Shown piece by piece: positions 1 through 13,005 of a stretch of 64,000 nt of DNA. The stretch spans positions 1 to 64,000 of the forward strand of contig WOGZ01000134.1 of NCBI GenBank assembly GCA_009733775.1, in the 5' to 3' direction. This DNA comes from Alectoria sarmentosa. Taxonomy: Eukaryota > Ascomycota > Lecanoromycetes > Lecanorales > Parmeliaceae. The notes beneath the pieces were generated by a model. The model saw only the letters and a list, made by a program, of their open reading frames with translations, did not search any database and was not told the origin of the DNA. How positions within the stretch are numbered: position 1 is the stretch's first letter; every line of letters begins with the position of its first letter. The position numbers and the translations under genes are program-made.

Positions 1-510
1 TTTAATAATAATAAATCGACGATGAAGTTTATAAAAATGTTTTATTAACGTTTTTGTGAAATTGAAAGTGATTGTAATAAGTTATATTCACGATATTTGA
101 AAGTTTTAATTTTTTTGTAAATGTAATAATTGTTAACATATATAACGATTGTTATTTTTATATTTTTTTAATAATATTCTCGTTTGAATAGTTTATATAT
201 ATAAGCGATTTTTGAATAATCATATATAAGTTGATCGTGTATTTTTTAAATAATAATCGTGTATATAGATTTAGATATTTATAAGCGATTTTTGTGATAA
301 AAAATATCGTTTATAATAACGCATTTATTAAATGTGATACCTTTTAATTTTTTTATTATTATTAATAATTACCTCGCGTATTTCGTTGTATTTATTATCG
401 ATTTTATTCGTTTCGAATATTTTATAATAAAGAGAATCATTAATAGCATTAATTTCGAATTCGATATTATCGAAATTTAAATAATTTGATGTAAGAATAA
501 TTTAATGTTG

Positions 511-951
511 TTATTTAAGTCGTTTATTCGTAAAATCGATAAGTTTATATTCAGTTATTCGAATAAGAATATCAGCTTTGAGATTTTGTGATTTCGAACG
601 ATAAATGATTTTGATGTTATATTCGAATAATATATCGAAATATTTAACTTGATGATGATTCAAGTCACGTCTTTTAGTAAAGTATATAAAATTTTTGTGA
701 TTTATGAATATCTTAATCGAAATGTCGATACATTTCAATTCGAGTCGTTAATGTTTTAAATATTAAATAATGACGAATAGTTTTTTATCGTAGATCTGGT
801 AATTGCACTCGATCGAAGTTAAATTTTTGTTATAAAAGGTTATTAAATGTAATATTCTTTTATCATTATATTGTGATAATATTTTTTCGTTAACATAATC
901 GAAAAAATTCGTTTTTAAATTTTTTTTTTTGAATTTATCGAAATGTCGCAA
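511..951 (-). pseudogene. gypsy RT-end and RNase H remnant
   Basis: Two adjacent minus-strand frames. The first (763-951) ends in a YDKKL-like motif, the degenerate form of the YDKELLAI block that opens the gypsy RNase H. The second (511-738) contains INHKNFIYF, a degenerate version of the TDHKNL core, followed by a stretch resembling the usual tail with KAD. The frame change between them and the A+T bias show decay. Part of the left-edge gypsy element. Confidence 0.7.
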
Positions 952-1566
952 AGTAGAAGTTCGTGTAACGTTGATTTTTAATTAAATAAAGGCTTTTTGA
1001 TAGGCGGGTGATCATTCGTAAATGATATTTTTTTTTATAAAACGGATCATCGATTTGATTATTTTCGAGAAGTCTTTTATAAATCTTTTATAAAAATTAT
1101 AAAAGTCGATAAAGGTTTATATTTGCTTTAGATTTGTAGATTATATTTAATCGACGACGATTTATATTTTAATTGAATTCATTCGTAATTTATCGATAGA
1201 TATTAATAAACCTAAAAATTTGATTTTTTATATATGAAATTCGCATTTGAAAATGTTTATTTGTAAATCGGTTTTTCGTAACTTTTGAAGAATTAGTCGA
1301 ATATATTAAATGTGTTTCTTTTTAATTTTGTTGTAAATAAAAATATTATTTAAATATGTTTAATAAAAGTTATTTAAATATTTAAAGAGAATATTGTTTA
1401 TATATTGTTGATAAATAATAAAGTTATTTGTTAATTCAAATAAAAGCATTTGATATTTATATATTTCAAAAAATGTAATAAATGTAATAAAGTTTTCGTT
1501 ATTGAAATGTATTCGAAGTTTATTAAAAGTAACGATAATGTTAAATCGTATAAAATATTTGCAATC

Positions 1567-1944
1567 TTATATTTTTGTTAAAATCTCATTTATTAATGAA
1601 ATAAAATATCGATTTCTTTTGATGTTAACGTTCAATTTTCGATAATTTATATAAAATGGTAAGTTTTTATTTGATTTTTTAATAAATAGAATAGGTGAGA
1701 TAAATGAAATATAATTAAATACGATAAATTCTTTTTTAAGATGTTCGTTTAGATATTTTTTAATTTGTTCGAATTTATGATTTAATAATGAATAAATTCG
1801 ATTTTTAAATAATGTATTTTTGTTTATTTCTTCAACAAATTCTAGTTTGTAATTATAAAAACGATGTGAAAATAGTACGTTCGCTTGTGATTTATCAAAA
1901 ACATTTATATAATTATGATAATTTATAAAGAATTTATTAAACAT
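1567..1944 (-). pseudogene. gypsy reverse transcriptase N-terminal remnant
   Basis: A 125-codon minus-strand frame that aligns by eye with the fungal gypsy RT entry region: a YHNYINVFDKSQA start, an HKFEQIKKYLNE helix, a KKEFI..SFISPILFIKK block (the family's GFI.PS.SP..SPV.FV.K region) and INYRKLN, the degenerate DYRKLN motif. Substitutions are mainly those expected from G-to-A change on the coding strand. It is the best-preserved piece of the left element, but the catalytic YxDD region is not in this frame. Confidence 0.8.
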
Positions 1945-2268
1945 TTTTTGAGAAATGAAAATTTCAGCATTATTGATTTGAGCGTTCTTCGATATATATA
2001 ATTTATAACATTTTTTGTATTTGATTTCAAAGCCGCATAAATATGATTTATTAATCGATATACGATTATTTCGTTACAATTGTGATATAATTTTAAGAGG
2101 CTTATTGAAAATATCGTAAATCTCATTCATTGTTAAAGAAAAGAGCTTGTTTTTTTTGTTTCGAGTTAAATAATAATAAGTCGATGCGTTAATTTCAGCA
2201 ATATCGATGAAATTAAGTTTTTTGATTTTTTTTTTTTGAATGCTTTAGGTGTTGATATCGATCTTTTT

Positions 2269-2490
2269 TTATTTGAAATGTTTTTTGAAATAATTTATAT
2301 CGAAGTTATTTTTATTCGATTCATTTTTAATAATAAATTTAAAAGATCGTGTAATGATAACAGATGGTGTTTTTAATAAAAACGATAAATTTTTAAATGT
2401 TAATATCTTGTTGTCGTTATGTTTATATCGTTTAAATATAAATAACATTTTATCTTTTAGCATATCGAATATAACTTCATATTTATTCAT
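2269..2490 (-). pseudogene. gypsy pol protease/linker remnant
   Basis: A 73-codon minus-strand frame upstream of the RT remnant in the element's direction. It has an IFDMLKDKMLF segment of the kind found just after the gypsy aspartic protease, where a buried linker precedes RT. The protease DSG/DTG triad itself was not seen. Assigned mainly by position and weak similarity. Confidence 0.45.
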
Positions 2491-2981
2491 TTATAACTTT
2501 TCGAGAATCAAATCGTGTTGTTTTAATGAAACGATAAAAATAAAATAAGATTCTTTTTTATGATCGTGTATGTTTAAAATAAATAAAAAACAATAAATAA
2601 TAAATTGTTTAAATAATCGCTCATTGTAGTTTCGTAATAATTTTAACTTGAAAAAAAAATAAGATTCGATTTATAAGCGTTTATATATTTCAGATATAAT
2701 GATTTTATTAATAACGATATAAATTTCGATACATTCGCAATTTATAAAAGAATTCGTAAATGTTATTTATCGATTTTATGATAATAACGTAATTGTTATT
2801 TAAAAGGGACGTTGTGTTAAGAGATTATTTAAAGTATTCGTTAAACACACGTTCGTATTACCTCTTATCGTGATTTTAAAAAAAATTAATCTTTTTTCGA
2901 GTCATTTAAAGAGTTTTTTAAATTATTATCGTCGTTATTATTCATTTTTATAGCATACATTCGAATAGTTTTTTAATTTGA

Positions 2982-3218
2982 TTAAAAGCAATCACGTTTG
3001 ATGTGTTTAATTTGATTGCAATTATAGTATATAAATTTTTTAAAGTCGATTTCGATTTTAATTTTGATAAATGAAATCGATATAATAGATTTTATAAATA
3101 TTATTATAATGTGAGTGATTTTCGTTATTAAGGTAATTAATTTTCTTGTTGAGAATATAATCTTAAATGTGAATGTTTTAAACTTTTTTTTATATTCAGC
3201 ACGTTGAATATTATTCAA
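2982..3218 (-). pseudogene. gypsy gag zinc-knuckle remnant
   Basis: A minus-strand frame ending in YYNCNQIKHIKRDCF. This is a degraded CCHC knuckle (C-x2-C-x4-H-x4-C) with the first cysteine changed to tyrosine and the glycine before histidine changed to lysine. Its place upstream of the protease/RT remnants fits a gag C-terminus. Non-functional. Confidence 0.65.
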
Positions 3219-5324
3219 TTTTCGTAAATATTTTTTAATAAATGTTAATTCGTTGAAATCTTTATATGCGTCTCAATTTTTTCGTAGATTTTCACGAGTT
3301 TTTAGGCGTAAGTGTCGTATTATATTGTTTTTGTCTTTATTAATAATTTAATCAAGTCGAATAAAGTCGACGTAGAATTTTATAAAAGATATGATATTTT
3401 GTTAAAGAAAGTTATATTGTCGTTTAATATTATTTTATTAATCAAAGTTTTTATAAATGTCGATCAAATCATTATTATCTCTTTATAAAATTGATATGAG
3501 TTTGAATAATTTTTCAATCGACGTTTTATAATTTATTTTGAAGTTTTTTATTTTAGTTTAAAAATGATATAGATTAATTTGAATTTAGTAATAAAATATC
3601 AATTATGATTGATAATAAATTTGTGATTTATTTTGAAAGATTAATCGTTTTATGTAAAACTCTTTTTATTTATAAAGATAAAAGGGGTAAGTAATTTAAA
3701 AAACTTGTTCTTTTTCGATATAAATCGATCTTTGAGTTTATTATAAGAAAATTCGTTTTTTGAATTCTTCTTTAAATTTTTCTTTAGTGATTGAAGTTTT
3801 ATTGCATTGATTTTTTGTTACAATTATGTTATTTGTTTTTGTTAATTACGAGCGATGTTATTCGATTGTTGAGTTATAAATTTAAATTTATATAAAAATT
3901 TTATGACCTCGTCTTTATCGATAATAGTCTTATGAAAACGAAATAAAAATTCGCGAAAGTCGTTTCATTCAAAACGAAGTTAATTCAACATATTAAGAAA
4001 TTTTTTAGATATAGTTTTCATTTAATGTAGTAATTGCTCATTAATAAAAATGTATTATAAATTTAATTTATAATGTTGAAAGAAATTTTTAAGGTTTTTA
4101 GATATAATTGAGATATAATGTAATTTTATTTTATTTAAGAGATTTTAAATGTGATTTATTTTTTTTATTTTGGTAAAGATTATTGATAAAAAAGAAAATA
4201 AAAGAGAAGAAGAAAAAGAGGAGTTTAAATATTTTAAAAAATGTAATATTAAAAAATATTGTGATAAAGAAGAGTGTTAACACTTTTTATTTAATATGTT
4301 TAATAATTTTTATGTGATAAAGAAATTTGATTTTAACACATAAAAAATAATAAAAGATGTTATTTAATCGTTTGTTTATTTATTAAACTTTCGTAAAAAC
4401 AATGTGTTAATTGAATAATGTTTTTTTAATTTCGTCATTTATGTAAAAAATATTTGTTATATCGTTATCGATTTTGTGTGAGAAAATTTGATAATGCGAA
4501 ATGAAAAAGAAAATTTTTGAAAGATTATAAAATCGTGGTTTTTTATTCGATGATAATGTCGTGAAAGATTTAAATATTTTTAATAATGATTTTTTAAATA
4601 ATATGATCGATGTTATTTTAATTTAAGTTATATAAAAGTGATATATAATTATTTCTTTCGATTCGTTAATTAAACGAATATTTTAATATTTTCTTTATAT
4701 TCGTTATTGTTAACGAGACGAATCGCTATCTCGATGCGAATTATTCAAATTTCAATTATCGTAAATGATTTAATTTAAAAATACGACATTTTAATAATTT
4801 TTATATTTTGATAAAGCCCTTATTAGCACGATTCTTTAAATTCGTTAATTAATACGAATAAAATAAATAAAGTGATTTAATTATAATGTTAAAATTAATA
4901 TAAAATCATATTATATAAATGTATTAAATAAGATAATTAAGTGAAAAGAAAGTATATACATAGAAAAAAGGCATTTATATAAAAATAAATGTTTTTATTA
5001 AATCACGTTAAGCTCAATCGAGTAATATTAAAGAAATGTGATATTAAAGAAAAGTTAATTTTATTAAAAATGTAGAGTACGCTCGTAATAGCAATTAATA
5101 TAATAATAATAAATTTATTTATTATAAAAAATTAAAACGTTATTAAAAGCAAATTCGATTAATTTAATTTTATATATTTAAAAATTATCGAAATGTACGA
5201 GATTAAATACGTTAATTGATTAATGAAATATGATTTTATAAAGAATTATAAAATAATTATCATCGTATATCGTTTTTTTAAAACCGCGAATCTCGTTTTA
5301 AAAAGAGATATTTTTTAAAAAAAA

Positions 5325-5524
5325 TGATATAAAAGTACGTTCTGAAATCTAATAAATGAAAGATTAATTGATTTCTTTTTTACGAGAATAGCTATTTATA
5401 TAAACTTGCCAAATTATAAATTTGACGAAATATTTTTATAACAGAGGTAATTATTAGGCGAGATAAGTATCTCGATAAGATAAATGCTTTTTAACAAAGT
5501 TTGCTGATCGTTAATCTCATATTA
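5325..5524 (-). repeat. LTR (3' LTR of the 5,325-13,005 gypsy element)
   Basis: Matches 12,806-13,005 along its whole length, differing mostly by G/A or C/T transitions. It begins TGATAT on the plus strand. Shared landmarks include GAGATAAGTAT and GATAAATGCTT near the right end. Confidence 0.88.
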
Positions 5525-5957
5525 AATGTCAATAAAAGAATCAAAGATAGCGTCCTCGCTGTCGTGAAATATAAGTAAATCAAATAAGTTCTTTTTTCGC
5601 AATAAATTCATGTAATAAACAAAGTAAACAAGGTAATTTATACGCAAGCATCTTTTATCGTTATCGATATAATCATTATCGACATAATTTTTAACTTTGA
5701 ATTTTCTTATATATTTATTAATCGTTGCACGATCGATAGACAAGTTTTTCGATTAATAAAGTCGTAAAGTCATAATTCGAATATTATAATAAGCGGTGAC
5801 ATAATAACGAATTAACGAGATATTTCGCTTGTCGTCTTGAAAAGATTCTTAAAACGAAGTTATCGAGAATGTTTCGAAGTCGATATTATAATAAAGATGA
5901 TGACTTGAAAATACTCGATCCGTTTAACGATTCGCGATTTTCGAAATGATTTTTAAA

Positions 5958-6008
5958 AACGCGATTCTCGGGAACGCGATTCTCGAGAACGCGATTCTCG
6001 AAAACGCG
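5958..6008. repeat. 15-bp tandem repeat, 3.4 copies
   Basis: Three consecutive 15-mers of the form AACGCGATTCTCG plus GG, AG or AA, then a partial AACGCG. It is unusually CpG-rich for the AT-rich block and lies inside the gypsy element close to its 3' LTR. Confidence 0.85.
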
Positions 6009-8999
6009 TTTAAAATTTCGTCGAGATTGCTATAATAATTGTTGCTTCGAAAACATAAAATTAATGAAATGTTTGCGAAAGAAATTTTTTCGCTTTTGAA
6101 ACAAAATTTTTTATTTTCATAATCGTAACATTTCGACGCTTTTCTCGCGTCGACGTAAATTTCGAAATATGCGTTCGCTCATAATCGACGATGAGATTTT
6201 TAACGAAATTCAAGTCTTTCAACTTGTATTAAACGTTATATTATTTATTATAATTCAATTATTTAACGAAATATTCGAATTTCTCATTAATAATTCTTCT
6301 CTCGACGAATTTCTCAATTTCGTAAAAATTCGAAAATCGATTTTCGTTTTTTATCGAAAATGAATTCGTGAAACGAAAATGTTGATACGAATCTTCGTTT
6401 TTCGAAGTTGATTTTAATTGTGTTATAAAAATTATTGATTAGATTTTTATGATAAATAACAAATCGAATTTATAAATAAGATTATCGATTTTATTAAATA
6501 TTGAAAAGAAATCGACACGTTATTAATGAAATTTTCGATTTTCTTTTTTAAGAATTTTATATTCATGATGTAAACGAAGATAAACTTCGTTATCTTTTTT
6601 GAAATTTAATAAAATATGTTTATTATTATAACGAGCTTTAATTATAATGTTAATAAATGTTATAATTTCGTCGATAGCTTCGCGTTTGATTAATTAAAAC
6701 TTCTCGAATTCTTACGATGATAAATTTTTCAAAAAATTAACGTTATCGTTAACGCGAAATTTATAAATTAATTCGTTAAAAGCGAAATTTATAATAAAAT
6801 TGATTAAGTTGTTGAAAATAGCATTGATAAATGATAAAGTTTGATATTAATTAATGTTTTTTATTATATAATAACGTAATGTTATTTTCATCGTTTAATT
6901 TATACGTTTTAATTATTTATTTGTTTGAAAATAATAAATAATCGAGGTTAAAAAGATTATTTTAAAACGATCGAAGATCGTTTTTTAAAATGTCGATATG
7001 AATTTTGAATCGCGATTATTAATAAAGGATTTTGAAATGTTTTAATCGTGTTCGAACAATGCGATAATGACGATATTTACTTAATCAACGATATTTCAAA
7101 TGTTTTTTTTAATTATGAAAAGCATTTTCTTCGTGAATTTATTCGTTATTATAAATAAAATATTATGATCGTCGATTTCGAGTAATTCGATTATAAAATT
7201 TATTATTAAAATGTGAAACGAAATTAAGAACGTTATAATAAAATTGAACGATTTATATAAAAAATGTTTCGTAATTTAATAAATTTAACATTTTGAATAA
7301 TAAGCAATGTAAAATCGTAATCGTTTAATAAATTATTAAACATAAACAAAACTTGATAAGCGATTATATGTTTTATGAAAATCATCGTGATTTGATAAGT
7401 CATAAATTATACGAAACATTTTTTGTTTTAAAAAATGAAAAATGCACAATTTTTCACGTTCATCGTCAAAAACGTAATATAATAAATCGTTATAAAGCTT
7501 AAATCGAATTCTCGATTGTTCGAATTTTTCGAAAGTTTTTTTCGTAATCTTCGAAATAGCTTTCGAAGCGGCTTTTGATAATATTATTAATATGTCTTTT
7601 TGTTATACGAATGACGTCGTTAATTCAAATTTCTTTTTTTTAAATATTGTTTTTTTGAGAATGATAAAAACTTTTTTTTATTGATCGTTCGCTTCGTACG
7701 CTTGACGAAATCGTATTTTGAAATTATTCGATATTTTTATAAGCGTGATGTGATAAACGATTTTTGTTTTCGTAATTTTTATAAAATTAAGATCGAAAAT
7801 TTCGACGACGTGATCGTAAAAAACGTTAAAAATTTCTTCGAAAAAAAAATCGAATTTAATTTCAAATAATCAAAAAAGCGCGTTCGATATCATATTTGAT
7901 TTGTTAATTTTATAATAAATGATAAAATTGAAGTTCGATAAATATTGAAAAGCTTTTATTAAACGAAGATTGAGTTTGTTAATATTAAACGTCGTTAATG
8001 TAATTTATCGAGAAATTGATACGATAACAAAATAATCGATATAAATAATTATAAATGAAATCGAAAATAATTCGATTATATGTTTAATTTTTTTGATAAT
8101 TTATACGATTTCGGCGATCTCGAATTTTATAAATTAATAATTCTTTTTTGTTTCGTTGAGAAGCTTATTTAAAAACATAATTAATTGTATTAAAATCCTT
8201 ATTATAATAATATTCTCGTTAAATTCCAAATCTCCCTTAATGTGATAAATCATTATCACGAAATTTTATTTCTTTGAATTGTTGATGTCGATATAAAGAT
8301 GTCGTTTTTCGTCGTAATGTATCAGAAAAATCGAATTATCAAAAGCCTTTTAAAGGCTTTAATATGTTTAAATTTTTAATTTCGTAGAATCGTCGATTAT
8401 AAATCTCATTAATTATCGTTTTTTAACGAATTCGTTAATTTGATTTTTTTTTTCATTAACAATTCTCGAATAAAACGAATTTTTCGTTTTTGCAAAAACT
8501 TAACAATTTGAATATATCGATAAATTAACGAACGTAATCATTTCGTTAAATTCAAATAAATCTCGAAATTTCGAAGATTGTTTAAAAAGCGAAAATTCTT
8601 TATGATTCGAATTTTGTTTATTAAAATAAACATTTTTAAGTTATCAATATATTGATTAAATAAAATTACGAACGAATATTCGAAAAAAGATTTTATAAAA
8701 TTAAAATTGACTCGGCGTTCGCGAAATAAAATAAAAAGTTTTTATAAATGTTCAAAATGTTTTATCAAAATACGAGAAAAAGTAATTATGTCATCGATAT
8801 ATGTTTTAATAAAGTTATAAAATGATTTTAACATTTTATTAATCTATCTTTAAACGTAAAACGAAGATTTTTTGTATTTTATTAAAGTCACGTTTAATTG
8901 TTTTTAACCTCGATGAAATATTATAATAAGTTTATAATGATCGAAAATCTTGATAAAAAATTGATGAAATTAATTTATAACATTTATAATAAAAATATA

Positions 9000-9180
9000 A
9001 CGATAATTAATTATCGAATTAATGATATTTGATTGCAAAAGCATAAAATAATTATTCGATTTCGTGATTTTATTCAAACTTTTAATGTCGATAACGATTT
9101 TATCTTTTTTATCAAAAGAAGTGTCGCGTCAAATTATAAAATATGAATAATTGTATTTCGTAGGTTAATTCGATCAAATC
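9000..9180 (-). pseudogene. gypsy reverse transcriptase core remnant
   Basis: Reading the minus strand across about 9,150-9,020 gives KIVIDIKSLNKITKSNNYF followed by MLLQSNII. These are degenerate forms of the VVVDIRGLNKIT..AYP and PLQSDII blocks of the fungal gypsy RT. Its position downstream of the protease remnant in the element's direction supports the assignment. Confidence 0.7.
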
Positions 9181-9587
9181 ATCTTTTTTTATTTATATAA
9201 TTTATCGAAAGTTTTATTGATGATTTCTTTATTCTTTTGATCAAGCGAATACATTTTTGACGACTTGAAATCAATTCTCGATTTCAAGAAAATTAACATT
9301 TATTCTTTTTCGAAAATATCGACGATGATGTTTTGATTCGTTTATATTTCGAGAAATTTTATGATAATAATAACGATCTGAAAAGCTTCTTTTTGAGTGT
9401 TATCGTAAATCGTGATGTTATTAAAAAACACGTATTTGTGAAAGAAATCGATTGTCGTAAACGTTATAAATCGATTTTTATGTTTGAGTAAAGATTCGAA
9501 AATCGTGTAAATAGCGATTTCGGTTGTTATTGTAAATAATCTTTTGATAATTTTGAATTTTTATGATTGTTTGAATTTTTTGAACAT

Positions 9588-10199
9588 TTAATCTTTTATA
9601 ATAAACGAGGTTGTTTCGAAAATAACAAAATAATATTCTTTTTTTCGAAACTCGATTATAGAATTTAAATAAATTTTTTGAATAATTCGTGTTAAGCGAT
9701 TTAAGAAATTGTGAAGTTGTATAAAGAAAAGTGAGAAATTTATAATATAAACGAAAACGTTTTTTTCACGTTTGAGATCTTGTTTATATTGAGGTTCGAA
9801 TAAAAAGTTTTTATTTTTTGATAACGTGTCACGATATGTTATTGATATTAAAATTATCGATAAAATTAATATAATAATTGTTTTTTTAACACGAATAATT
9901 CGACGTATTTCGAAATCTTTTTTAATAATAATTTTGATCTTAATAACGAGATTTTGATAAATGTTGATAATCATTTTTTCGTTAATAAAATCGAATTTGA
10001 TTTTTTGTGATATAAAAACGTTATTATCGATTAGCATATTAATTTTCAAATTATCGATTAAATATATTTTTATAATCATTTTCGCGATTATTGAAATGTT
10101 ATTAAATAATTCGTTATTTACGTACTTTGTTATTATAATAAACTTATTAATGTTATATATAACGTTATCAAATTTTTTAATTCGTATCGACGATATCAT
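9588..10199 (-). pseudogene. gypsy protease/linker remnant (203 codons open)
   Basis: The longest open frame in the AT-rich block. NLKINMLIDNNVF resembles the post-protease segment with LK.NMLIG.DV, and YRDTL..NKNFLFEPQY matches the conserved YRD.LP..R.FLFEP linker of this gypsy lineage. The frame is open by chance survival and base composition is as mutated as its surroundings, so it is not a gene. The plus-strand frame at 9,961-10,233 is its shadow. Confidence 0.75.
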
Positions 10200-12805
10200 C
10201 TTTAAGATCTTGATATTTAAAAAAAACTTTTAACGTTGAATTCGATTTAAAAATGTGATTTCGATTTTGAAATTTACGTAAATAAACATGATTTTCGAAT
10301 TTAAAGTAGATTTTAAGTTTATAATGACATAATAATATTCTTTAAAAGCGTATTTTGATATAAAAACGAAATTTTTATTTGAAAATTCGATCATTTTTTT
10401 GGTTTTCGAATTTGCGATAGAAAATTATTCGACGATTTATAATGTTTTAATAACTTTAAATGCTTTCAAAGCATATTTAATAAGATCTTTTTAAATTTTC
10501 TTTAAATAACGAAATAAGAAATTTTTCGAAATAAAAATTTTCGAGCATTGATGATAAAAATGAATTATTGAAGTTGTTTTTATAAAATAATTCGTGAAAT
10601 CGAACGATTCGAAAAATTCGAATTCATTATTCTTTTTTTGAGAATTTTGCTCAATTGAATTATGCTCGATTTAATAAATTTTTTGATTTTTATTATAATT
10701 ATTTTTTTAATGTGATAAATTTTTTTTCTTCTCATTAACGAAAGTTTAATAAACTTTTTAACAATATTCACCGCTTCGTTATTGTTATAATTTTTGAAAA
10801 CTTTGATTTTTTCGATTCTCTCTTTTTGAAAATTCGTTTTCGGCTTATAAACGATTTAATAATATCGATATTGAATTCAACGCATTTAAGGGTGCGATAA
10901 TTTATAAAGATTGTCGAGATAATAACAATTCTTGTTATCGAGATTATTAATTTGATAATTAATCGTATTAATCGTATTGTTGTTGTTATTATAATTAATA
11001 AATATTTAAATTGTTGAATTGATAAGGAAAAAAAGAATAAGGTTGATAAAATTAACGATCGTAAGATTGTTATTTAAATTCAAATTTTTATCGAGATTGA
11101 AATTAATTATAGTTATTTTTATTCTCGATAAATCGATTTTATTATCGATTTTTTTAAAAAGTCGAAATAGATTTTACATTTCTGTTATCATCATGTTTAT
11201 TAATATACATTTATTATTTATATTTGCACTCGTCGAGAAATGTAAGAAATATATTGATCGTCGTTTCGTGTTTCGACTTTTTGATGTTTTATCGAAATTT
11301 CAAATCGATATCGTTATAAATAATGTCGAGTTAATTCTTAATTATCGTTAAATCTATATTCTTTATCGATCGAAGAATTTTTTGAACATATTTTCGAGAT
11401 TCTCGACGAGAAATTGCGTTACGCATTATATATTGTTCACGAAAAATAACGTCGATTATTATCGTAATAAGTTTTTTGAATTTGACAATTAATAAAGTAA
11501 TTCATTTATCGATTTCGTTATTAAATTTGATAATCCTTTTTTTGATAATAAAAAGTTTTGTTGTTTATCATTTTAACGTTGTTTCTCGAAAACTCATTTA
11601 AAGATTCTTTTATATTAATGTCGCATTTTTAATAATGACGAAATTCTTAACACGTTTAATAAACAAATATACATTTCGAAAATAAATCTCTTTTTCGATA
11701 TGTTCGAATGTTAACTTATTGTTTATGAATTTATTATCGTATATAAAATCGAAGAAATCGAGATTTTTCGAATTTCAACGAGTCGTTTCATGTTTTATTA
11801 TAATAATGAATTCGAAAGATTTTTAAAGTCCTAAATCGTCAAGCGAGTCGAACGATAAATTGAGATTTTATATTATTGCATTCACGATGCTCGTGATAAA
11901 ATCTCATAATTCTTAAAAACTCATTTGTTTTATCATAATTAAAAATTGAGAATCGATGAATTTTGCGTAAATTGTTTTCTCGACAAACGTAATTTTAATG
12001 ATATGATTAATATTAGAATTTGAGATCGTCGATTAAGAAAATGTCGATAATGATGAAATATGCGGCGTCGTTTTAATAAACGAAAATTTCTAAAGTCTTC
12101 GTAAGATTTCGATGTCTTTATCGAAGATTTTAATGAAAACACGCAAAAAAGATTTATTGATAATTCAATTTATTGATTAATTGCGAAATTCGACAAATTG
12201 AGATCGATTTTTTACTCGAATATCTTTTATCGAAAAAAAATTTCGATTGATTTAAGAAGATTGAAAATTATTAATTATAATTTATTTGATAAATTAACGA
12301 GATTTCTCATTAAATAAATTCGTGAAAATGTGATTAAATTCGATAAATTTTTATAATTGAAATGAAAAGACGACGATGTTTTGAATAATTAAGTTTAAAA
12401 TTAATAAAATGAAAGAAGTTATTTTAATTATAAATATAAATTATTTTGATATTTAAATTGAGATGTTATAATGAAAATATATTGATAAAAAAAATTAAAA
12501 TCGACAGATGAGATTATCGATCTCGATTTCAAATTCTAAATCTCGAAAAGAGTTTCTTAAATAAGAATTTTGTTATTTCGAATCGACGACGTCGAATATT
12601 GACGAAATAATTAATGTTTATCGAATTATGATTAATGTAATTCGAACTTTCGTTAAAACTTTTGTTAAAATAACGAAAGATTTAATTAAAGAAATGAATT
12701 TTGATATTATGCTCGAACGATGACGAGGATAAATAATTATCGAATATAAAACGTGATAAATAATGATATGATGCTTGCTTAAATAAAATTCGATGTTGTT
12801 ATTAT

Positions 12806-13005
12806 TAATATAAAAATACGTTCTAAAATCTAATAAATGAAAAATTGATTAATTTCTTTTTTATGAAAATAATTATTTATATAGATTTGTTAAATTATAA
12901 ACTTGACGAGATATTTTTATAATAGGGGTAGTTATTAAGCGAGATAAGTATTTCGATAAGATAAATGCTTCTTAACAAAATCTGCTAATCGCCGATTTTA
13001 TATCA
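12806..13005 (-). repeat. LTR (5' LTR of the 5,325-13,005 gypsy element)
   Basis: Partner of 5,325-5,524. It ends TATCA on the plus strand, keeping the CA terminus lost in the other copy. As the element is coded on the minus strand, this is the 5' LTR; a primer-binding site would lie just left of 12,806 but none could be recognised after mutation. Confidence 0.88.

Larger units (their letters stand above)
1..5300 (-). mobile_element. Ty3/gypsy LTR retrotransposon remnant, RIP-degraded, cut by window edge
   Basis: An AT-rich block in which minus-strand frames still carry gypsy pol signatures in the expected order reading leftward: a gag zinc knuckle (about 3.0 kb), a protease/linker segment (2.3-2.5 kb), RT N-terminus (1.6-1.9 kb), then RT-end/RNase H (0.5-0.95 kb). 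Integrase would lie off or at the left edge; I did not read it. Stops and frame changes are everywhere, so nothing can be made. LTRs were not found. The right limit is only an upper bound set by the next element at 5,325. Identification rests on family motifs surviving mutation; the existence of the element is secure, its borders are not. Confidence 0.75.
5325..13005 (-). mobile_element. Complete Ty3/gypsy LTR retrotransposon, RIP-inactivated
   Basis: Two direct repeats of 200 bp at 5,325-5,524 and 12,806-13,005 are collinear with a constant offset of 7,481 and no visible indel, so they are the LTRs of one element. One repeat keeps a TG left end and the other a CA right end, the canonical LTR termini. 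Flanks on both sides are AAAAA, a possible but low-complexity 5-bp target duplication. Internal minus-strand remnants run protease (about 10.2-9.6 kb) then RT (about 9.2-9.0 kb), so the 5' LTR is the right-hand one. Every frame is broken by RIP-type mutation. Confidence 0.88.

Noticed and set aside
6169..6363. Plus-strand open frame in the AT-rich block
   Set aside because: It lies inside the minus-strand gypsy element, has no motif, and is open only because this patch is depleted of G outside CpG.
11019..11351. 110-codon plus-strand frame
   Set aside because: Antisense to the gypsy element's gag region; composition-driven, no family motif.
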